From Desulfobacteraceae bacterium (GTDB lineage: Bacteria; Desulfobacterota; DSM-4660; Desulfatiglandales; Desulfatiglandaceae), in the NCBI GenBank assembly GCA_030589225.1, contig JAUUWD010000026.1:1-10462 (forward strand): a DNA stretch of 10,462 nucleotides. The letters run 5' to 3'. Shown piece after piece: positions 6,293 to 10,462 of the stretch. Under the pieces are notes generated by a model. It was not told the origin of the DNA. It did no database searches and saw only the letters and a list, made by a program, of their open reading frames with translations. A program made the translations under genes and the position numbers. How positions within the stretch are numbered: position 1 is the first letter of the stretch; every line of letters begins with the position of its first letter.

Positions 6293-7497
6293 CTGACTAT
6301 TTTAACCTTTTCTTTTCCTGGTGCCCAGAAGCTGGTGAGCGGTGTGTAAGTGGCGTCCTCGTTGATTTTCACCATCCGTGCTTTCCACGAGGCGCTGTGG
6401 TCGGTCTTGGTGTACGTGACGTTGGGGAAGAGCCCGCCAAAATCCTCATTTCTGAAAGTCTCAAGGCCCTTATTGATTGTCTCGCTGTTAATTTTCCCGA
6501 AGTTTGCATACGCGCGCTCAAAGGCCCTTTCCATGATCATGGCAATGACCACCCCTTCCCAGTAAGAGGCATCAAAACTGGTCACGGTCTTGTATCTCTT
6601 CCACAAGTATTCCATTGTCTTCATGCCTGGTGACCCGTCAACAGGGAGACCGCCGGGGAACTGCATATGCATTCGATTACGGATCAGGCCTTTTCCGCGT
6701 TTAAAGAAATCAGGATCCGTAGAGGTCCAGGTCCCGAAAAAGGGTACGTCGTATTTGATACGGTCGGCCGATTGGAGGGCCATAAGGATGGCAGAAGGAA
6801 GACACTGCATGAAGATGTACTCAGCCCCGTTTTTCTTGAGTCTTAGAAGCTCCGTATTGAGATCAATGGCCTTCGGAGGAAATTCTTCGATAGAAACAAT
6901 ATTTACATTGTATTTCTCGGCGTATTCCTTGCTGGCCGCGTGAATGGACTTTCCATAGGCATTGTTATAAGTGAGGAGGCCCACTTTAGGGGGCGCACTC
7001 CCTTTATGGATATTCTTGATATATTCCAATACAGCATAGCTATCCATGACATAACTACCATAAGGTAGGTATGCGTAATCAACGGGTGGTTTCAGGATCC
7101 CCTGATAGGTAGAATAATTGATATTGGGAATTTTATACTTCTGGATAATGGGTTTTGCCATGATGCCCGATCCGGCATCCCAGGTGGCGATGATGTCCAT
7201 TTTATCCGAAGTACAAAACTTTTTGACATACTTGACGGCTTCAGGAACCTTGTAAGCATGATCGACCACGGTTAAATCAATCTTATTACCGGCAATTCCG
7301 CCCTTGACCTCATTGACATAGCGAAAATAGTCCTTGTGTCCTTTGGCGTGAAATTGACCCCACGTAGATGCTGGTCCTGTAAGGTTGATTACCGCTCCGA
7401 CTTTGATATCTTTGGCTGAGGCTCCTATGGGAAAACCTATAGTAATTATCCCAGCTACAATTAACAAGACGGTTACCAAAAAGAATACTTTTCGCAT
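6289..7497 (-). CDS. Periplasmic substrate-binding protein of the Liv-type ABC importer
   Basis: Type 1 periplasmic binding fold protein (Peripla_BP_6-like) that captures the substrate and delivers it to LivHM. From the ATG at 7495-7497 it is 402 aa. Residues 1-28 are a signal peptide: MRKVFF, a hydrophobic core, then GASA with probable cleavage before KDIKVG. There is no lipobox Cys, so it is probably soluble. The mature start IKVGAVINLTGPASTWGQ is typical of this family, as are the later TYNNAYGKSIH segment and the conserved YWEGVVIAMIM region near 331-341. The frame is open upstream to 7548, but AGGAGG at 7505-7510 with a 7-nt spacer fixes this start. It is the first gene of the importer operon, behind a good promoter, and overlaps livG by 4 bp. 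Ligand is unknown: branched-chain or aromatic amino acids or other carboxylates are all possible. Confidence 0.93.
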   Translation of the reverse strand: MRKVFFLVTVLLIVAGIITIGFPIGASAKDIKVGAVINLTGPASTWGQFHAKGHKDYFRYVNEVKGGIAGNKIDLTVVDHAYKVPEAVKYVKKFCTSDKMDIIATWDAGSGIMAKPIIQKYKIPNINYSTYQGILKPPVDYAYLPYGSYVMDSYAVLEYIKNIHKGSAPPKVGLLTYNNAYGKSIHAASKEYAEKYNVNIVSIEEFPPKAIDLNTELLRLKKNGAEYIFMQCLPSAILMALQSADRIKYDVPFFGTWTSTDPDFFKRGKGLIRNRMHMQFPGGLPVDGSPGMKTMEYLWKRYKTVTSFDASYWEGVVIAMIMERAFERAYANFGKINSETINKGLETFRNEDFGGLFPNVTYTKTDHSASWKARMVKINEDATYTPLTSFWAPGKEKVKIVR

Positions 7498-7504
7498 GGA
7501 CTTT

Positions 7505-7510
7505 CCTCCT
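7505..7510 (-). promoter_or_regulatory. Ribosome binding site of the substrate-binding protein
   Basis: AGGAGG on the minus strand, 7 nt upstream of the ATG at 7495-7497. It decides against an upstream in-frame ATG at 7548 and places the signal peptide exactly at the N-terminus. Confidence 0.85.
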
Positions 7511-7600
7511 TTTTGAAAAAAGTTAATGGATTTACCCCCCAAACACACAAATAGATCTTGAATACATCACCAAACATTCTACTGGTAAATATGCTAAATA

Positions 7601-7629
7601 AGCTTAATGTATCTTTTATTTCTTGTCAA
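7601..7629 (-). promoter_or_regulatory. Sigma70-type promoter for the importer operon
   Basis: On the minus strand a perfect -35 hexamer TTGACA (7629-7624) is followed by a 17-bp spacer and a -10-like TAAGCT (7606-7601; T, A and final T match the consensus). Transcription would begin near 7594, giving a leader of about 97 nt before the binding-protein ATG. It suggests that the importer operon can be transcribed separately from iorAB. The -10 is imperfect, so regulation by an activator is possible. Confidence 0.6.
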
Positions 7630-7632
7630 GAA
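7620..7632. promoter_or_regulatory. 13-bp palindrome over the -35 box (candidate operator)
   Basis: TTCTTGTCAAGAA is a perfect odd-length palindrome, with 6-bp arms around a central T. It fully covers the -35 hexamer of the promoter at 7601-7629. A dimeric repressor bound here would block RNA polymerase. No regulator gene is in the window, and the palindrome could be chance, so the operator role is inference. Confidence 0.4.
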
Positions 7633-7701
7633 CAATTGGGTAGCACCTGCAATTCACATTTTGACCCTCAGAGGTAACCGGCGTTTCTTCATTAAGCGGT
7701 C

Positions 7702-8289
7702 TTAATTTGCGCTTTTCATCCCAAGGTCAAATGCCTTCAGGTTGGATTCCAGAAAGGCCTTTTTAGTGGTTGTCGAGATAGTCTTTTTCATGTCTTCTGC
7801 GCCCACTGGAATAGACCCTGACCCGATGAGGGCGCCCAGCATCACCATGTTCAGAGACAGGGGATTGCCTGCTTCCTTGGCCATGGCATTGCCATCAAGG
7901 GCAATGACCTTGCCTGCCTTGGCGTGAATAAGGCCCATAATTTCATCCACTGGAGGATAAACGCCCTGGCCAACCGAAACAGTGAACGGCGGAAGCGGGT
8001 GCGTATTAGTAATGACAATGGTGTCTTTGTTGCATTTGCTCAGGGCCCGTAAGGTCTCCACAGGTTCAAACCCTATTAAGACATCGGCTTCGGCATTAGA
8101 GACAATCGGGCTTGTGACGTCTCCCAATAAGACGGCCGATTCCACAATTCCGCCCCGCTGGGCCATGCCATGTATCTCGCTTACAACAGCGGGTATATTT
8201 AGAGAGAGAGCAGCCTCTCCCAATAGACGTGAGGCCAGAAGGTTTCCCTGACCGCCTACGCCAATAAATACTACTCTTTTTGTTTCCAT
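7702..8289 (-). CDS. iorB: Indolepyruvate:ferredoxin oxidoreductase, beta subunit
   Basis: Small subunit of the IorAB enzyme, which oxidatively decarboxylates aryl-pyruvates to aryl-acetyl-CoA with reduction of ferredoxin. It corresponds to the gamma domain of 2-oxoacid:ferredoxin oxidoreductases. The protein is 195 aa, the normal IorB length. Visible motifs are GVGGQGNLLASRLLGEAA at 11-28, a glycine-rich loop typical of the domain, and SEIHGMAQRGG at about 37-47. It starts 13 bp after the iorA stop with GGGAGG (8295-8300) 5 nt before the ATG, so the two are one translational unit. A promoter for the importer genes follows its stop codon. No signal peptide, as expected for a cytoplasmic enzyme. 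Confidence 0.95.
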   Translation of the reverse strand: METKRVVFIGVGGQGNLLASRLLGEAALSLNIPAVVSEIHGMAQRGGIVESAVLLGDVTSPIVSNAEADVLIGFEPVETLRALSKCNKDTIVITNTHPLPPFTVSVGQGVYPPVDEIMGLIHAKAGKVIALDGNAMAKEAGNPLSLNMVMLGALIGSGSIPVGAEDMKKTISTTTKKAFLESNLKAFDLGMKSAN

Positions 8290-8302
8290 AGAAGCCTCCC
8301 TT

Positions 8303-10153
8303 TTATCCTTTCATTGGTAGAATTGCATTCTCGGGGCAGACCTGAGCGCAAACAGAGCACCCGATGCAGAGGGTTTTATCGATCTCAACCTGGTCTCCTT
8401 CCAAAAACATGGCCGGGCAGGCCAGCAGATTAATACAGTCCCTATGATTTTTGCACTTGTTCTGATTCACGTAGAAGGGCTTGGTCTTTTTAAACTGGCC
8501 GGTGGCCTTCGCAAAAAGCGGGCAAAATTCTTTCGAAATTATGACCGATATTCCATCATATTCCATGGTGGCCCTGACCGCTTCAATGGTTTTCTTCAAT
8601 TTAAAGGGTTTGACCACGTGGATGTCCTTGACACCGAGTCCCCTGACCAGTTCTTCGATGGAGATCTGTGTCAGCTCAACCCCCATAGGATCGGTGTTCA
8701 CACCGGGATGGGGCTGGTGGCCGGTCATGGCCGTAGTCCCATTGTCCAGAATCACGAGGGTGAATTTGTGGTTGTTGTGAACCGCATTAACGAGTCCGGT
8801 GATTCCTGAATGGAAAAAGGTGGAATCGCCAATGAATGACACCACCTTTTGATCGGTGGCACGGGAAAAGCCGCAACCGGTGCTGACTGAAGAGCCCATA
8901 CAAATGACAAGGTCGGCCATAGAAATGGGCGGAAGCAGACCCAGAGTGTAACAACCGATATCAGTCGGATAGATGGTATCCGGTCCGTAGACCTGCTTGA
9001 CAGCATAGTAGGAAGCCCTGTGAGGGCATCCGGCGCAGAGATTTGGTGGTCTTCCCGGGAGTGCAGGTAAGTCTGACAGGTCAGTCATTTCAGGCGCGGT
9101 GTAATCCAGGCCAAAGTATTCGGCAATAGTCTGACGGACCAAACCGGGATCATACTCAAAGAGCCGGGAGAGCCCGCTGACGCCTTTACCTTTGATTGGT
9201 GTGATGATTCCGTTTTCCTGAGCAATAGCTTTCAGGTCATTTTCGTTCACCGGTTCTAACTCTTCAACCACAAGGACCTTGTCTACATGTTTCAGAAAGC
9301 GGGAGCATAGATCTTTTGGCATGGGCCATGAAAACCCAAGCTTCAGTATGCTCACCTTGTCACCTATCCCGAGATCTGAAACAGCATCCCTCACATAATT
9401 AAAGCTCACCCCATTGGCCACAATCCCCCACTTCCCGTCACCGATGATCTGGTTGTGTGGCCCGTTTTCGGACTTTTCCAATGCCCTATCATATTTTTCC
9501 AAAAGGAGCTTGTGCAGGTTCCGGGACACTGCCGGTACGCACACAAAGTGGAAGGGATTTTTCTGGAACGTGTCCTTGGCCTTAACCGGTTTCAGTTCGC
9601 CAAGCTCCACAGCCGCCCTGATGTGGTTTAAACGGGTTGTTGTCCTTATGATCACCGGAAGTGCCAGTTCCTCTGATAGATCAAAGGCGGCGATGGTCAT
9701 GTCCTTCATCTCCTGGACATTGGTCGGCTCCAGCATGGGCAAGCTCGAAAGCCGCGCATAAAAACGGTTGTCCTGCTCATTCTGGCTTGAAAACAGGGAA
9801 GGATCATCTGCATTGATGATGACCATGCCACCTTTGATGCCAGTGTAAGCAAGGGTCATCAAGGGGTCTGCCGCCACGTTAAGCCCCACATGTTTCAAAG
9901 TAACCATGGTTCTCAGGCCGGAGATGGCAGCGCCTGCGCCTACCTCCATGGCGACCTTTTCGTTAGTTGAATACTCAAAGTAGAGGTCGCTCTCCTGGCT
10001 GATTTTAAAGAAGTTTTCCGGAATCTCGGAAGAAGGCGTTCCAGGATAGCAAGTGGCAAAGGATACCCCTGCTTCCAGGGCGCCTCGGGCAATGGCCTCG
10101 TTACCAAGAAGGAGCATTTCCTTACCCGGCGTGTCTGTAAGTAACTTGTGCAT
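8303..10153 (-). CDS. iorA: Indolepyruvate:ferredoxin oxidoreductase, alpha subunit
   Basis: Catalytic thiamine-diphosphate (TPP) subunit that, with IorB, converts indolepyruvate, phenylpyruvate or similar acids plus CoA to the acyl-CoA, CO2 and reduced ferredoxin. It is 616 aa, a normal length. Order: N-terminal oxidoreductase domain with GNEAIARGALEAGVSFATCYPGTPSSE (near 17-43), a middle domain to about 345, CAGCPHR at 373-379, the TPP domain with IGDSTFFHSG at 441-450 and DNGTTAMTG at 470-478, and a C-terminal ferredoxin domain. The second cluster motif is complete: C596, C599, C602, C606. The first has C567, C573 and C579, but His570 where the second Cys usually stands. The ATG has GGAGG at 10159-10163, 5 nt upstream. 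First gene of the iorAB pair. Role in aromatic amino acid breakdown is likely from the family. Confidence 0.95.
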   Translation of the reverse strand: MHKLLTDTPGKEMLLLGNEAIARGALEAGVSFATCYPGTPSSEIPENFFKISQESDLYFEYSTNEKVAMEVGAGAAISGLRTMVTLKHVGLNVAADPLMTLAYTGIKGGMVIINADDPSLFSSQNEQDNRFYARLSSLPMLEPTNVQEMKDMTIAAFDLSEELALPVIIRTTTRLNHIRAAVELGELKPVKAKDTFQKNPFHFVCVPAVSRNLHKLLLEKYDRALEKSENGPHNQIIGDGKWGIVANGVSFNYVRDAVSDLGIGDKVSILKLGFSWPMPKDLCSRFLKHVDKVLVVEELEPVNENDLKAIAQENGIITPIKGKGVSGLSRLFEYDPGLVRQTIAEYFGLDYTAPEMTDLSDLPALPGRPPNLCAGCPHRASYYAVKQVYGPDTIYPTDIGCYTLGLLPPISMADLVICMGSSVSTGCGFSRATDQKVVSFIGDSTFFHSGITGLVNAVHNNHKFTLVILDNGTTAMTGHQPHPGVNTDPMGVELTQISIEELVRGLGVKDIHVVKPFKLKKTIEAVRATMEYDGISVIISKEFCPLFAKATGQFKKTKPFYVNQNKCKNHRDCINLLACPAMFLEGDQVEIDKTLCIGCSVCAQVCPENAILPMKG

Positions 10154-10283
10154 TTTTTCCTCCGGTTATTTCAGGTTAGAGGTTTTAGCTTTCTGCATTG
10201 CTCGGTTATTAAGGCAAAAAGCGAGGGAAAATTAATTAAACGTCTCGGAATTTGTACAACTTACTAAGAATAAAGGGGTTTTC

Positions 10284-10305
10284 CGAGGCCTGAGTTTCTG
10301 CCTCG
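10284..10305. repeat. GC-rich inverted repeat upstream of iorA
   Basis: CGAGGC (10284-10289) pairs with GCCTCG (10300-10305) around a 10-nt loop. No T-run follows on either strand, so a terminator role is not supported. Confidence 0.45.
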
Positions 10306-10308
10306 CAC

Positions 10309-10340
10309 ATGGAATAATGGAATGATGGAATATTGGAAAG
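10309..10340. repeat. Run of four 8-bp ATGGAATA-type units
   Basis: Units in order: ATGGAATA, ATGGAATG, ATGGAATA, TTGGAAAG, with no gaps. Similar units occur at 1139-1161. Probably a low-complexity intergenic repeat that grows by slippage; no function is evident. Confidence 0.7.
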
Positions 10341-10345
10341 TTAAA

Positions 10346-10373
10346 GATCCCGTCTTTAGCGGGATTGGTTTTT
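10346..10373 (+). terminator. Terminator-like hairpin on the + strand
   Basis: ATCCCG (10347-10352) pairs with CGGGAT (10360-10365) around a 7-nt loop, with a G-T pair extending the base. GGTTTTT follows on the + strand. It has the shape of an intrinsic terminator, but no + strand gene in the window would use it. It may be part of the repeat mosaic. Confidence 0.35.
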
Positions 10374-10375
10374 AA

Positions 10376-10413
10376 AGGGAAGTTTTTCATTTATTAACAT
10401 CTTGAACTTCCCT
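10376..10413. repeat. Inverted repeat with 9-bp arms and 20-nt loop
   Basis: AGGGAAGTT (10376-10384) pairs perfectly with AACTTCCCT (10405-10413). The loop is AT-rich. It could be a stem in an upstream transcript or a remnant of a small mobile repeat; I cannot distinguish these. Confidence 0.5.
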
Positions 10414-10462
10414 CTCAATATGAATTTTACCAATAACCCACTTTACCATTTTCCCATAACCC

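Larger units (their letters stand above)
10154..10462. other. Non-coding leader upstream of iorA (309 bp)
   Basis: No convincing gene is seen on either strand. It holds the iorA ribosome binding site (10159-10163), three inverted repeats (10284-10305, 10346-10366, 10376-10413), a run of 8-bp units (10309-10340), and an imperfect direct repeat at the window end (10424-10439 and 10448-10462). A weak promoter-like pair on the minus strand near 10225-10255 (TTGTAC with TTAATT, 18-bp spacer) is the best I can find for iorA and is not convincing. Confidence 0.55.

Noticed and set aside
7498..7548. Longer start of the binding protein at 7548
   Set aside because: It would put 17 residues ahead of the signal peptide, and the strong AGGAGG at 7505-7510 serves the ATG at 7497.
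1..10462. Mobile element, phage, defence, tRNA or rRNA content
   Set aside because: No transposase, integrase, toxin-antitoxin pair, nuclease, tRNA cloverleaf or rRNA segment was recognised on either strand; all substantial frames are accounted for by metabolic and transport genes.

Overview
All genes in this window lie on the minus strand, so transcription runs from high to low coordinates. Base composition is moderate, coding density is high, and the gene set combines a ferredoxin-dependent 2-oxoacid oxidoreductase (IorAB), a complete Liv-type (HAAT family) ABC importer, and an AMP-forming acyl-CoA synthetase inside the importer operon. This points to an anaerobic bacterium that oxidises amino or organic acids. 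A sulfate-reducing or syntrophic Desulfobacterota (former Deltaproteobacteria) member is my best guess; it rests on gene content and on the style of the intergenic repeats, not on any search.

Layout in transcription order. 10462-10154: non-coding leader of about 309 bp full of short repeats and inverted repeats. 10153-8303: iorA, indolepyruvate:ferredoxin oxidoreductase alpha subunit. 8289-7702: iorB, the beta subunit. 7701-7498: intergenic region with a good sigma70-type promoter and a 13-bp palindrome over its -35 box. 7497-6289: periplasmic substrate-binding protein. 6292-5462: LivG-type ATPase, overlapping the preceding gene by 4 bp. 5328-3379: long-chain-type acyl-CoA synthetase. 3356-2478: LivH-type permease. 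2436-1363: LivM-type permease. 1119-316: LivF-type ATPase with a basic C-terminal tail. 269-1: the 5' end of another gene, unrecognised and cut by the window edge.

How the genes may work together: the binding protein, two permeases and two ATPases form one importer for a branched-chain or aromatic amino acid or a related carboxylate. IorAB would convert a transaminated aromatic substrate (aryl-pyruvate) to aryl-acetyl-CoA, CO2 and reduced ferredoxin. The embedded acyl-CoA synthetase would activate a free acid with CoA and ATP. The cluster is thus plausibly an uptake-and-activation module; the actual substrate is not readable from the sequence.

No wholly new system is visible. The points deserving a second look are small: a His in place of a cluster-ligand Cys in IorA, a near-identical hairpin placed just after two different stop codons in the operon, a 9/10-nt periodic repeat between livM and livF, and the promoter/palindrome overlap.
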